This document shows, piece after piece, positions 37,861 through 45,712 of a stretch of DNA of 64,000 bases. The notes below the pieces were generated by a model. That model saw only the letters and a list, made by a program, of their open reading frames with translations. It did not search any database and was not told the origin of the DNA. The DNA comes from Corynebacterium kroppenstedtii (GTDB lineage: Bacteria; Actinomycetota; Actinomycetes; Mycobacteriales; Mycobacteriaceae). The stretch spans positions 1 to 64,000 of the forward strand of contig NZ_QFRA01000006.1 in assembly GCF_003243515.1 (NCBI RefSeq). The letters are read 5' to 3'. The translations under genes were made by a program, and so were the position numbers. Positions within the stretch are counted from its first letter, which is position 1, and every line of letters begins with the position of its first letter.

Positions 37861-37902
37861 CCCCGCTACCATTTGTTGTGGTGGCGGGGTTTGTTGTTTT
37901 TT
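37861..37902 (+). terminator. Terminator closing the rightward cargo block
   Basis: CCCCGC-T-ACCA, a seven-base loop and TGGT-G-GCGGGG form a stem, followed by TTTGTTGTTTTTT. It sits where the rightward cargo zone meets the leftward early operon and can stop transcription from either side. Confidence 0.7.
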
Positions 37903-38009
37903 CATAGGTGTCACTATTTGGACTGTCGCCGCAGGTGGGGTCGACGATCTGTTATCCCGACGTACATCAGCAACATGCGATGAAATGTGGTTTCGGTAAT
38001 CTTGTGTTT

Positions 38010-38163
38010 GTAGCGTTACACACCTTCGGTGTCGTCGTTCGATGAAGTCGCTGTCTAGCTCGTGGGCGAGGTAGGCGGCGATGCTGGTTTCGAATGCGGT
38101 TCCGGCTTTTTGCGGATTGTCTCGTGTGCGGCGTAGGTTAAGGCTCCTTGTTATTTTTGGCCA
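38010..38163 (-). pseudogene. Truncated phage nuclease-like fragment
   Basis: The frame reads RTRDNPQKAGTAFETSIAAY and then LAHELDSDFIERRHR, the typical beginning of actinophage PDDEXK-type endonucleases. The following catalytic segment is absent and no start codon is in frame after the RBS-like AAGGAG. It overlaps the end of the WhiB-like gene. Probably the remains of a gene removed by deletion. Confidence 0.4.
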
Positions 38164-38518
38164 TAGTTTTCTGCTGGGATAGGCGGGCACAGATTCTGCA
38201 ATGTATGTGCCCCTGGCGGATGAAAGTGTTGCTTGGGGTGAGCTTGTGGCCGTTTCTACAGGTGACGCGTCCATTGTCTCCCCATTCGCGTCCCGCGATG
38301 ATGCCTGCGATGGGGAGTTTGGCTTGTTCGTATTCCTCCAGGTAGGCCTCGCATTGGGCCAGTGCTAGACAGTGGTGGCATGTTTCTTTGAGTTGTGCGC
38401 GGTCTTGGTCGGTGAGGTTGTTAGCGATCCATTCGGGCCGGTTGGTGCATAGCTTGGGTTTGGCGATGGGTGGTGGGTTGATTGCAGGTGCGCTCGGTAG
38501 TGCCCGTCTATCAGCCAT
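38138..38518 (-). CDS. WhiB-like regulator with C-terminal zinc-ribbon motif
   Basis: A 126-residue protein. Cys24, Cys47, Cys50 and Cys56 have the spacing of WhiB iron-sulfur proteins, and IIAGREWG replaces the usual GVWGG turn. Residues 87-110 add a second metal-binding pattern (CRNGH, then CRIC). WhiB proteins bind the primary sigma factor and change promoter choice. Phage-borne versions are known in mycobacteriophages (TM4 WhiBTM4). The start follows GGGAGG. It ends the leftward early operon. Confidence 0.8.
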   Translation of the reverse strand: MADRRALPSAPAINPPPIAKPKLCTNRPEWIANNLTDQDRAQLKETCHHCLALAQCEAYLEEYEQAKLPIAGIIAGREWGDNGRVTCRNGHKLTPSNTFIRQGHIHCRICARLSQQKTMAKNNKEP

Positions 38519-38630
38519 GGCGCCTCCCTGTGCGGTCGTTTCGTCGTGTTATTACACCGAGTACTGGCTCCCCTGCCCGCTCGTGGGCCTGTAAGTAGGT
38601 CTCACGCTGGGCTAGTAGTGGGCGGTGTTG

Positions 38631-38984
38631 TCACTGTTTCGTCATCTCTTGTGCTGGTGCGATGTCTAGCCAGAGGGGGCGTGGGGTGTGGCCTGGTGCA
38701 TGTAGGGCGGGTAATGTGACGACTGCTGTGGGGTAGACCGTTTTGGTGACGTGGGTGAGCAACGCGTTGGTGAGCATGAGGTGGAGTCTGTTGTTTGGGG
38801 TGTATCTTTTGGGTTGGTAGTGCAGTGTGATGGTGCCGGGGGTGTAGGTGTGGTGGAAGCTGCACCATTTGCGTATGTGAGCTTCGAGCATGCGGCCGAT
38901 TTTGGTTGCGAGTTTTTTGTTGTCGGGTGTGGGGCGGGGGTCGGTGATGGGTGGGTGTGCGTAGGGGATGCGGATGGTGCTCAT
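38631..38984 (-). CDS. Possible RusA-like Holliday junction resolvase
   Basis: A 117-residue protein starting after AAGGAG. The N-terminal IPYAHPP, the middle ITLHYQPKR and the end RPLWLDI fit the frame of actinophage RusA-like proteins, which resolve branched DNA before packaging. The catalytic RRxDxDN segment is not conserved (YTPNNRLHL stands there), so activity is doubtful. Position between SSB and WhiB genes fits replication or packaging. Confidence 0.42.
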   Translation of the reverse strand: MSTIRIPYAHPPITDPRPTPDNKKLATKIGRMLEAHIRKWCSFHHTYTPGTITLHYQPKRYTPNNRLHLMLTNALLTHVTKTVYPTAVVTLPALHAPGHTPRPLWLDIAPAQEMTKQ

Positions 38985-39012
38985 GATGTTTTCTCCTTAT
39001 TGGGGTTGGGTG

Positions 39013-39465
39013 TTAGAAGGGTGGTTGGTCTGGTTGGGGGAAGGTGCCCGCGTCCCAGGGGTGCCCGTTTGGTGGGTTATTTTGTTGTTTTTGGGGTTGG
39101 TTAGTTTTACCCCCGTTGTTATCGCCGGAGAATAGAACACTTGTTCCAACTTCGTTGGCTGTGAGTTCCATCTTTGAACGCTTCTGACCTTCCTTGTTTT
39201 CCCACCTACGTTGCCTGAGCACACCAGTGGCGATCACTCGCCGCCCTTGGTGTAGCGTGGCTACGCCCTCAGCCAATTTTGACCATGTGGTGCAGTCGAG
39301 GAATGCTGTTTCCCCATCTTCCCATTGGCCGGTCTGTTTGTTGTAAACCCGCTGTGAGCTGGCGATGGTGAAGCTGGTGACGGGTTTTCCGTCGTGGGTG
39401 TAGCGCTGTTCTGGGTCGGCGGTGAGTCGGCCGACGATGGTGGTGTGGATAGGTGTTTGTGCCAT
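39013..39465 (-). CDS. ssb: Single-stranded DNA-binding protein
   Basis: A 150-residue SSB with the OB-fold features IVGRLTADPEQRYT, VTSFTIASSQR and DCTTWSKLAE, followed by a Gln/Asn/Pro-rich linker and a short tip (DQPPF), where the typical acidic tail would be. It coats single strands in phage replication and supports the annealing protein encoded farther upstream. It lies in the leftward early operon with its own ribosome binding site AAAGGAAG. Confidence 0.92.
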   Translation of the reverse strand: MAQTPIHTTIVGRLTADPEQRYTHDGKPVTSFTIASSQRVYNKQTGQWEDGETAFLDCTTWSKLAEGVATLHQGRRVIATGVLRQRRWENKEGQKRSKMELTANEVGTSVLFSGDNNGGKTNQPQKQQNNPPNGHPWDAGTFPQPDQPPF

Positions 39466-39579
39466 GAGTGGGCACTTCCTTTCGTAAAAAGCAGGGTTTT
39501 AAGACGTTTGAACCCCCGATGTAGGTAATTACACCAACGAGGGCGTGTTTGTGGCTATAAGGGGCCAATGGGCGCGAAT

Positions 39580-40059
39580 TTAGAGATCCTTAGGGCACCA
39601 CCACTGGCCAGGTTGAGCCACATCGGGTGGCGTGCTCTCCCGGCGCTCCACCATCTCAGCGATCATCTTCGCCACCTTCGGGTGGACACGCTGCTGATAT
39701 TCACGCGCAGTTTCACCCCGCTGGCCAGAGTTTTCCCGGTGGTAAGGGTCGATCTCCCCCACATCCCCACGCGTTTTCGCCAGCGCGGCACGCCCCTCAG
39801 AAGAACGCTCCCAACGCGATTTAGCCACACGAGCAGCCTCAACGATATCCAGCGGGGTAACCATCCTGCTGGAGACCATCTCCGTGCAAAAGACCGTCAC
39901 CGCCTCAAGCCATAGCCACCCTGGCAGCCCGTAACGGCAGACAACCTCTCCCCACGCCTGTACCGTCTTCGTATCAGGTTTCGGGAAACGGTCTTTCGCC
40001 AGGTAACGGCCCTTTTCAAGGATGTCGAGAGCTATATTTTCGGCCTGGTCTTGATTCAC
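39580..40059 (-). CDS. Replication-module protein, possible helicase loader type
   Basis: A 159-residue helical protein starting at a GTG that overlaps the stop of the replication initiator. The pattern KTVQAWGEVVCRYGLPGWLW and then DIVEAARVAKSRW resembles small phage replication proteins that follow an O-type initiator. The function is proposed from position only. Confidence 0.55.
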   Translation of the reverse strand: MNQDQAENIALDILEKGRYLAKDRFPKPDTKTVQAWGEVVCRYGLPGWLWLEAVTVFCTEMVSSRMVTPLDIVEAARVAKSRWERSSEGRAALAKTRGDVGEIDPYHRENSGQRGETAREYQQRVHPKVAKMIAEMVERRESTPPDVAQPGQWWCPKDL

Positions 40060-40874
40060 GATTCGAGCTCCAGCTGGTCGATGACTTCCCCGTCGATGAC
40101 GTTTCCACTGTTGGCACGTTGTTGTCGCTGTTGTGCCAGTTCACGGCGTACGTCATCCCACTGTTCCGCTTCGGTTTTTCGCTGCGGTATCTGCCTGGAA
40201 GGGGTGCGATCTGGCAGCGGTTCATCATCCCAACCGCCCCGCTCCAGCCACGTCGTCGGATGCGGGATGAACTGCTTGTCGGGCAAGTTCGGATCGCAGG
40301 CGAGACGCTCGGCCCCGTCGATGATGCGTTGAGCATCCCCCGCTGCTTTGACGGCGGCCGCGAATTTGGCGCGTGCTTTTTTCTTGCCGACTTTGCGTGG
40401 GTAAGCGTCCCAGAATTCATCGAAGCCAGTTGAGGGCGATGGTTGGTCACACTCGCTCGAACCGGAGGTTTGAGCATGATCTTCTTGAGATAACGAAGTT
40501 ATCTCTTTAGTTTTCTTGGAATATAGTCTTCTTATATGTCCGGTTTTTCCGGATCCGGTTTTTTCGGATGCGGTAGTGGGATTTGAAAGCGTTTCATAGT
40601 CCCAACCAGCAAATTTTCCATTCTCGTCACGCCTTTCAATCCGTCGCATGTGGCCAGATTCAATGAGATCTTTGATAGCGCTTGCGACTATGTCTTTATT
40701 CATTCCCAGAGCGTGCCCAACTGATCTTGTGGTGATGTTCCAGCCATCGCTGTGTGAGGCCATGAAGATGTAGACGGTCTTCGCTCTCATTGAGAGGCTT
40801 CCTGATCTCGTGACGCTGTTGGGGATCATTGTGAAGTCATCTACAGGTGAAGGCCCTCGAAAAATCCGCGACAT
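40056..40874 (-). CDS. Phage replication initiation protein (O-like)
   Basis: A 272-residue protein with an N-terminal winged helix domain (MRAKTVYIFMASHSDG, then TTRSVGHALGMNKDIVASAI) and a C-terminal module FDEFWDAYPRKVGKKKARAK with a TTWLERGGWDDEP end, both typical of phage O/DnaD-like initiators. It would bind a phage origin and recruit the host helicase. AGGAGGTG precedes the ATG. No iteron array was evident inside the gene. Confidence 0.78.
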   Translation of the reverse strand: MSRIFRGPSPVDDFTMIPNSVTRSGSLSMRAKTVYIFMASHSDGWNITTRSVGHALGMNKDIVASAIKDLIESGHMRRIERRDENGKFAGWDYETLSNPTTASEKTGSGKTGHIRRLYSKKTKEITSLSQEDHAQTSGSSECDQPSPSTGFDEFWDAYPRKVGKKKARAKFAAAVKAAGDAQRIIDGAERLACDPNLPDKQFIPHPTTWLERGGWDDEPLPDRTPSRQIPQRKTEAEQWDDVRRELAQQRQQRANSGNVIDGEVIDQLELES

Positions 40875-40978
40875 GTGTTTTCACCTCCTACTGGTTTCGC
40901 TAGTTCCATCCGGGCTAGCCAATGAGTGCGAAAATCCTCACTACTCAACCTGGCCACAAACTCGGTCCACGACCGCAT
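40841..40978 (-). CDS. Small early protein overlapping the replication gene
   Basis: A 45-residue ORF (MRSWTEFVARLSSEDFRTHW) whose last 34 bases overlap the start of the replication initiator in another frame. GGAG lies seven bases before the ATG. The two genes may be translationally coupled. No family is recognised. Confidence 0.4.
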   Translation of the reverse strand: MRSWTEFVARLSSEDFRTHWLARMELAKPVGGENTCRGFFEGLHL

Positions 40979-41309
40979 AACAACTCCAAAATTAGTACAA
41001 ATGTTCGATATTAAGAGTGAAATGTGATAGCACCAACACAGCACACGCCACTACCCCACTCACTAAAAAGTTCACAAAACAAGCTCCGCAAAGTACCCCC
41101 GCCGAGGATGCCGTACCACCAAGTACAACCACCATCAGCCCAAAAGCAGCAACCAAATGGCAAGGGATAAGACTCGGGACACTGTCCCTTGCTTCGACCT
41201 CAAAGGGACCTGGACGATGCGTCAAACACGGAAACTGAGCCACCCCCCCGATGACACGGACATCAATAACCGAAACACTCCTCAACGGAGCTCAGCTAAT
41301 AAACAACTC
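40979..41309. other. Stretch without a firmly supported gene
   Basis: A leftward frame (40992-41285) encodes two hydrophobic segments (AAFGLMVVVLGGTASSAGVL and ACFVNFLVSGVVACAVLVLS) and might be a small two-span protein starting at an internal GTG, but no ribosome binding site is clear. No repeats or RNA genes were recognised. Confidence 0.3.
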
Positions 41310-41355
41310 AAAATAGACCACCGCCCCGACACTCACACACGAATGCCGGGGCGGT
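41310..41355 (-). terminator. Terminator of the two-gene unknown operon
   Basis: ACCGCCCCG and CGGGGCGGT form a 9-bp stem (41320-41328 and 41347-41355), followed on the minus strand by GGTCTATTTT. It lies just after the gene ending at 41377, separating it from the replication genes. Confidence 0.75.
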
Positions 41356-41376
41356 AATTATAAAGTAAATTGCCGT

Positions 41377-41820
41377 CTAAACCGAAGCAGCTAAATCCTT
41401 TAACTCTCGTTGCCACTGAGAGTCGAGCTCTTCAACATCCCACTTTTTGTCAGGATCCAAAGCCTCGATAACTTGTGACATTTGGACACTATCGTGCAGG
41501 TCACGCAAGTCCACATGCCAAAAAGTCTCCGACTCATGCGTTGAAATGATCAACACGCAAAGTTTAATATCCCTCGACTCACCGACAGGCAAACAAACTG
41601 GAACGACAACGAAGTCCTCACCGTTCTCAAAATGGCGGCTAGCAGCTTCTCGCACATGAGACACCAACGTATCCCCTAGCGCTGGAATGATTACAGGCAT
41701 GGCGTCAACTCCCAAACGTTCCAGCAGACGGGAGCGCTCACCGTTGTGGTTCAGGAATAAGCGGAACAACTGGGCAACAGCCATACGCGCACGGTACTGG
41801 CGCTTCTGCTTTTCATTCAT
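41377..41820 (-). CDS. Unknown protein, second gene of a two-gene operon
   Basis: A 147-residue protein with a basic N-terminus (MNEKQKRQYRARMAVAQLF) and a beta-rich middle (FVVVPVCLPVGESRDIKLCV). It starts inside the end of the preceding gene (8-base overlap) and is followed by a terminator. No family is recognised. The pair interrupts the early operon between the HNH and replication genes, the type of place where phages keep exclusion or host-takeover genes. Confidence 0.65.
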   Translation of the reverse strand: MNEKQKRQYRARMAVAQLFRLFLNHNGERSRLLERLGVDAMPVIIPALGDTLVSHVREAASRHFENGEDFVVVPVCLPVGESRDIKLCVLIISTHESETFWHVDLRDLHDSVQMSQVIEALDPDKKWDVEELDSQWQRELKDLAASV

Positions 41821-42331
41821 AGTCTTTACCTGCCCTCCAACGGTCTAAGTAACAAGAAGGGTTGTACACCATCTCATTATAATGCTTTTGGTACATCCCG
41901 TTCACGACGCGACGAGACTTCTCTTTCTGTGCACCCCCAGCTAGCGCCTCATGGACCTGCCGGTCACAATCAAAACAATCAATGAAATATTGGTGACTGT
42001 GCACAGTACTATGCCACGTATCAGTGCGCCGAACCTGTTCAAAGTTCTTTTGGCTACCTTTGAGTGCCTTACAACGACTATATTCAGCATGAGCGGGGGT
42101 GACGTTGAGCATCAGAGCAAACTGTTCCACCATGTCATCATTCCCTCTCCATTCCCGAATGTAGAGTACTGTCCCCAACTCAGCCGTGTCGACTCTGTCT
42201 TCAATAAAGCCGGTAGATTCGTCTGGGTCGGGATATCTCACCGCTTCATCAGGCTTGGTACTCATATCTGCCAGACGATAGTTCTTTTTGTTAATATTCG
42301 GCGGCATGGATACCAACTTTAACAGGCTCAT
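41813..42331 (-). CDS. Unknown protein, first gene of a two-gene operon
   Basis: A 172-residue protein with no recognised domain. It has an acidic N-terminal half (YPDPDESTGFIEDRVDTAEL) and a Cys/His-containing segment (HQYFIDCFDCDRQVHEALAG). Three in-frame ATGs (42331, 42307 and 42265) are possible starts and none has a strong ribosome binding site. Overlap with the next gene suggests both products act together. Confidence 0.6.
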   Translation of the reverse strand: MSLLKLVSMPPNINKKNYRLADMSTKPDEAVRYPDPDESTGFIEDRVDTAELGTVLYIREWRGNDDMVEQFALMLNVTPAHAEYSRCKALKGSQKNFEQVRRTDTWHSTVHSHQYFIDCFDCDRQVHEALAGGAQKEKSRRVVNGMYQKHYNEMVYNPSCYLDRWRAGKDYE

Positions 42332-42353
42332 TACCCGCTACTAGAACCATTAA

Positions 42354-42710
42354 CTAAAGATCAGACGCAGCATCTAAGTATGAGTAGGTCACCCCGCCCG
42401 CATCATCCAACACAGCAGGACGACCCCGATACGCCACCGGAACCTCCCCCGGCTCCTGCCACGAATGCACACTCAACCCAATCTGTGCTGACTCCCTCGG
42501 GTGGGCATGAATCCACTCATGACAAGCCCTACAAATAAAAACCAGATTCGCTACCGTATGCTCACCACCCCGCGACCTGTACTTCCGGTGGTGAAGCTGC
42601 TCAGCACCACCAGCACACACCGGAAACACCATCGCCTCACACCGGCCACCAGCCCGACCACCAACAACCCTGGCCACCCCCTCAGGCATCCGCTTCTTTC
42701 TACCCATCAT
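42354..42710 (-). CDS. HNH endonuclease of the early operon
   Basis: A 118-residue protein with an HNH domain: CEAMVFPVC, LHHRKYRSRGG and NLVFICRACHEWIH. The ATG at 42710 lies inside the stop region of the preceding gene (ATGATGGGTAG). A stand-alone HNH in the recombination cluster may cut DNA to start recombination or be a homing-type remnant. Its C-terminal part (VAYRGRPAVLDDAGG) is less typical. Confidence 0.78.
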   Translation of the reverse strand: MMGRKKRMPEGVARVVGGRAGGRCEAMVFPVCAGGAEQLHHRKYRSRGGEHTVANLVFICRACHEWIHAHPRESAQIGLSVHSWQEPGEVPVAYRGRPAVLDDAGGVTYSYLDAASDL

Positions 42711-43059
42711 GACCCGCCGCCTGATACGCCGCATTCACCGACTTCTGCACCGACTGCAACGCCGACAACTGGTCACGAAACGACCGCTGAAAATCCAACA
42801 AACGCTTATACTCCCCCTCAGCAACACGCGCCGCCAACGCCTCCCCCACCGTGCCAGCCACAGCCCTCTGCTTACGCTCCTCCATCGGCCCCTCCGCATC
42901 AAGAAACGCCCTGGCAAACGCAGCCTTAAAATCAAGCTCCGCCTTCTGCCACGCGTTATACGCCTCACTCACCGGACGAATCGACCTAGAAATCTGAGTC
43001 ACCGCCTCACTAATCTCCCGCTCAATCTGAACCGGATTCAACGGCATAGAGTCACTCAC
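42700..43059 (-). CDS. Helical protein of the recombination cluster
   Basis: A 119-residue protein made of long charged helices (IEREISEAVTQISRSIRPVS and QRSFRDQLSALQSVQKSV). It probably starts at the GTG in GTGAGTGA, which overlaps the annealing protein's stop; an ATG four codons later is an alternative. Unknown function. Position between annealing protein and HNH suggests a role in phage recombination. Confidence 0.6.
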   Translation of the reverse strand: MSDSMPLNPVQIEREISEAVTQISRSIRPVSEAYNAWQKAELDFKAAFARAFLDAEGPMEERKQRAVAGTVGEALAARVAEGEYKRLLDFQRSFRDQLSALQSVQKSVNAAYQAAGHDG

Positions 43060-43558
43060 CAGAACCACCACCCTCCAACTCCTCCGTGCGCTTCTTAAAC
43101 GCCTGCCACAACGACCGATCAGTCACCTCAGCAGCCTTCGCGTCCTCCCACAACGCCTGCAGAGCACCCACATCAGCCACCCCCTTCAACCGAGCAACAA
43201 TAACCCCCCGCTCCTCATCACGCTTCACCTTCCGCATCTCCTCACGAGTCACACGCCGATTACCCCCATACCCCAGGTTCGCCAACGCCCGACCAATAGC
43301 CGACGTCTCACACGTCTCCAACGCCGCCGTCCGCTGAGACATACCAGCACCATCAATCTCAAACGCATAACCTGTAGCATCAGGCATCCCCGTACTCTCA
43401 GCATCACGCCAAATACTGGCCTTAATAATCCACCGAGTCTGACCAACATCCCCCTCATGAGACATCTCAGTCAAACACCGGAAATTCGGATGATCCTTCC
43501 TAAACCGCAGTATGCGTTCCTCAACAGGCTCATACTGAGATAAATCTATCTTGGCCAT
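43052..43558 (-). CDS. Single-strand annealing protein (ERF/Rad52-like)
   Basis: A 168-residue protein. IIKASIWRD followed by ETCETSAIGRALANLGYGG is the signature of ERF/Rad52-like phage annealing proteins, which pair complementary single strands during recombination. The start is the ATG of TAATG that overlaps the stop of the upstream exonuclease gene. Its usual partner, the YqaJ exonuclease, is broken here. Confidence 0.72.
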   Translation of the reverse strand: MAKIDLSQYEPVEERILRFRKDHPNFRCLTEMSHEGDVGQTRWIIKASIWRDAESTGMPDATGYAFEIDGAGMSQRTAALETCETSAIGRALANLGYGGNRRVTREEMRKVKRDEERGVIVARLKGVADVGALQALWEDAKAAEVTDRSLWQAFKKRTEELEGGGSGE

Positions 43559-44347
43559 TACGCAGCCCCCTTCCACTTCAACGTGACCCGCTGAGTCGGA
43601 GCCTTACCCGGCTTCACAAACCGCTCATACAACTCCGGCTCCGCCTTCCTAAACCCCGACGTATCAAACCGAGCCGACGGCTTCGGCGTCGACAACGACA
43701 CCTGCACCTGATCATCCGAATAACTGAAATCCTCCCCACCCGTAAACTCCCGGATCTCAGCCTTCAACCGATCCTCCAACTCACGAGCCTGCCCCTTCAA
43801 CTCCGACAACTCCCGAACACGATCCGCAAAAAACTCAGGCAACTGAGCATCCACATGCTCGGCCTCAAAATCCTTCTGCCGAGCCAACAAAGCCAACAAC
43901 CTTTCCCGCATCTCCCGATCCGGGCGAATCAAAAAATAATCCACACCCCGAGGCTCAAAATCCTCGTGATACTCAAACACCAAGGCACATGCCTGGGCCC
44001 CCGTCACCAGCAACTGCCACTGAATCTGCCACATATACCGCTCCGGCACATCTTTCAGCTTCCACCACCGACGACACATACAACCCAGTGTTATGCTCTA
44101 CCCGCGAATCCACACGCTCCCGAGCCCACGCCACCAACAACGGTTCCCGCTCATGCCCCCACTGCGTATACGCATTACCCGCAAACGGCCGGCTCAAACC
44201 CCGCCGATCCTGATACACACGCTCACGAGCCGACGGGCCACCCGTCGCCAAATCAGCCATCATCGTCGCCGTGAAATACTGCTTCCTCACCTCAAGCCAC
44301 GACTGTTCAGAATCAAACTCCAGAACACTACATTGTTTTTCAGCCAT
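43558..44347 (-). pseudogene. YqaJ-like recombination exonuclease, deleted and frameshifted
   Basis: The N-terminal half (44347 to about 44065) has WLEVRKQYFTATMMADLATG and WGHEREPLLVAWARERV, typical of YqaJ/lambda exonuclease family proteins. The C-terminal half in another frame has VPERYMWQIQWQLLVTGAQA and a long helical tail. The segment between them, which should carry the catalytic TPDG and ExK motifs, is missing. A deletion that also shifts the frame near 44060-44080 is the simplest explanation. The enzyme should be inactive. Confidence 0.72.
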
Positions 44348-44349
44348 TG

Positions 44350-44634
44350 TTAGCTCACCGTCCCTAACCAAATAAGATCAATAAACAAAACCGCAATAGT
44401 TGCCACACCGACCACAGCACGACCAACAAGCCCCCACGACCAGCGGAAACGCCCCCGGTTGTCCTCGTAGGCCTCATTCGCCATATCAATCAACGCCATA
44501 TCCAACTCATCGCCATCACTGCGGATACGTCGCCCAGCCGGGTGGTCCACCATCGACTTAAGAACTTCCTCATCACGAGTCATTACCTCACCACCAGGTG
44601 GCACACTGTGCGACATGTCGTGTATCATTTCCAT
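44350..44634 (-). CDS. Small membrane protein of the early operon
   Basis: A 94-residue protein with an acidic N-terminal part (MTRDEEVLKSMVDHP) and one C-terminal span (VVGVATIAVLFIDLIWLG). GGAG lies six bases before the ATG at 44634. It ends three bases before the exonuclease gene start. No family is recognised. Confidence 0.6.
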   Translation of the reverse strand: MEMIHDMSHSVPPGGEVMTRDEEVLKSMVDHPAGRRIRSDGDELDMALIDMANEAYEDNRGRFRWSWGLVGRAVVGVATIAVLFIDLIWLGTVS

Positions 44635-44669
44635 AGCAGGCTCCTATTTGTTGGTCTGTGACTCCAAGA

Positions 44670-44705
44670 CCCCGCGCTCTGATAGCCAAAACACACAGCG
44701 CGGGG
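44670..44705. terminator. Strong 9-bp hairpin
   Basis: CCCCGCGCT and AGCGCGGGG are separated by 18 bases between the tRNA-like segment and the small membrane gene. There is no T run on either side. It may act as a processing or partial termination signal in the early transcript. Confidence 0.5.
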
Positions 44706-44749
44706 CCTCCTCATAAAAAAGAAGGAAACAAACACCCCTCCTTCTCTAC

Positions 44750-44808
44750 GGGTGGGTGAGGAATCGAACCCCACAACGCCTTTGTTGCACGAACAACCAG
44801 CCCCACCC
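44750..44808 (-). other. tRNA-like segment, incomplete
   Basis: On the minus strand a 59-base segment has a 7-bp acceptor-like stem (GGGTGGG with CCCACCC) and a perfect T-arm form (TGGGG TTCGATT CCTCA). Only 28 bases stand where D-arm and anticodon arm should be; they hold one hairpin (TTGTT CGTGC AACAA). It lacks a D-arm and a normal anticodon loop, so it is not a standard tRNA. Confidence 0.3.
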
Positions 44809-44976
44809 CAAAACACTTTTTGTTAACACCCTGCGTCGTTACCTCCACCACGACCGTCGCCAATGGCAGGTGTAGGGGCGTCATCGCGCATCTGCGAACC
44901 AGCGCTCGACCCCCGTATCCCACAGGGCTATTCACTATGCTTTTGTCATATATCGCGGGGCCATATAGGCCCTTGT

Positions 44977-45016
44977 GCCCGGACACGGAATCGAACCGCG
45001 CAGTAACCATTCGGGC
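44977..45016 (-). other. tRNA acceptor/T-arm minihelix-like segment
   Basis: A 40-base segment with GCCCGAA and TCCGGGC as acceptor-like halves (one mismatch) enclosing a T-arm (CGCGG TTCGATT CCGTG). Only nine bases separate them. It resembles the top half of a tRNA and may be a tRNA relic. Confidence 0.28.
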
Positions 45017-45126
45017 TAACCTCAAAAGTCATGAACATTCGCTACTGACCCCCATGGATCACGAGAAAGCCCACCAGGTGGGCACTCTTGGCCCCGGCGA
45101 GGAAGTGCAGTTCAGATATGAGGCCG

Positions 45127-45288
45127 TCATGGGGTGTGATCGCCAGATTGTTGTTCAGTGGCGTCGTCCTTCGGAGACGGATCCGCGTCAGTGGCGCGGT
45201 CATGTTCCTGCTTGAACTCCCATACGGTGGCCACTACCGTGCCTATGGCTGAGGTGGCGGCGATGATTGCTGCGATTATTGTGACCAT
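45127..45288 (-). CDS. 53-residue membrane protein
   Basis: A short leftward ORF with a hydrophobic N-terminal helix (MVTIIAAIIAATSAIGTVVA) and an acidic, polar tail (DATEQQSGDHTP). GAAGGA lies five bases before the ATG at 45288. Orientation matches the early operon. It resembles the small one-span proteins of phage early regions. A plus-strand ORF of the same length overlaps but lacks such features. Confidence 0.55.
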   Translation of the reverse strand: MVTIIAAIIAATSAIGTVVATVWEFKQEHDRATDADPSPKDDATEQQSGDHTP

Positions 45289-45443
45289 TTTTCCTTCTTT
45301 CTTTTCATGATTTTCTTCTGTCTTAGGTGTTGGTGGAAATATGAATACGAGATTGTTTTGTCACCGTGACGTATTTTTTGACTACGTCATATCTCTCACT
45401 CAAAAGACGACCACATGAGTGCCACCCGCCACATCGACGCAAT

Positions 45444-45486
45444 GAGGTAGGCAGAGTTCACCTCTCACTGCTGAGCTACACGGACC
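45444..45486 (-). other. 5' half of a tRNA-like sequence
   Basis: The minus strand reads GGTCCGT, then a D-arm-like GTAGCTCAGCAGTGAGAG and an imperfect anticodon-arm-like region (GAGGTGAACTCTGCCTACC). No T-arm or matching acceptor 3' half follows. It overlaps the stop codon of the excisionase-like gene. Possibly a relic of an integrated or broken tRNA. Confidence 0.28.
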
Positions 45487-45679
45487 GACTATCAATCCCA
45501 AAAAGCTTGTCAATATGAGACCTAGGAAACACCGTCCGCGTCCCACACCGAACCGGCCTCAACTCAGGGCACCGACCCTCACGCACCTGCCTATACAGCG
45601 TTGTCTTAGGGATGCCACTGATCCCCGCCACCTCCGCTACCGAATACGCTTCGCGGGCAATTACCTTCTTCGCGCTCAT
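45476..45679 (-). CDS. xis: Excisionase-like DNA-binding protein
   Basis: A 67-residue protein with a MerR/Xis-type helix-turn-helix (AYSVAEVAGISGIPKTTLYR) and VFPRSHIDKLFG, the wing region that reads the minor groove. It probably directs the integrase toward excision. The ATG at 45679 follows AAAGGAT; the longer frame upstream contains a repeated hairpin and is not coding. The gene is transcribed with the lytic early genes. Confidence 0.68.
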   Translation of the reverse strand: MSAKKVIAREAYSVAEVAGISGIPKTTLYRQVREGRCPELRPVRCGTRTVFPRSHIDKLFGIDSRSV

Positions 45680-45712
45680 GTGATATCCTTTCTTTGTTGT
45701 AATTCTCTTGAG

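Noticed and set aside
44711..45025. A 104-codon leftward ORF across the tRNA-like segments
   Set aside because: The composition is irregular, no ribosome binding site is present, and it covers structured tRNA-like DNA.
45054..45215. A 53-codon plus-strand ORF opposite the small membrane protein gene
   Set aside because: It lacks a ribosome binding site and hydrophobic or domain features. The opposite strand has a good site, a membrane helix and the operon's orientation.
44750..45486. Standard tRNA genes
   Set aside because: None of the three segments folds into a full cloverleaf; D-arm, anticodon arm or 3' half is missing in each.
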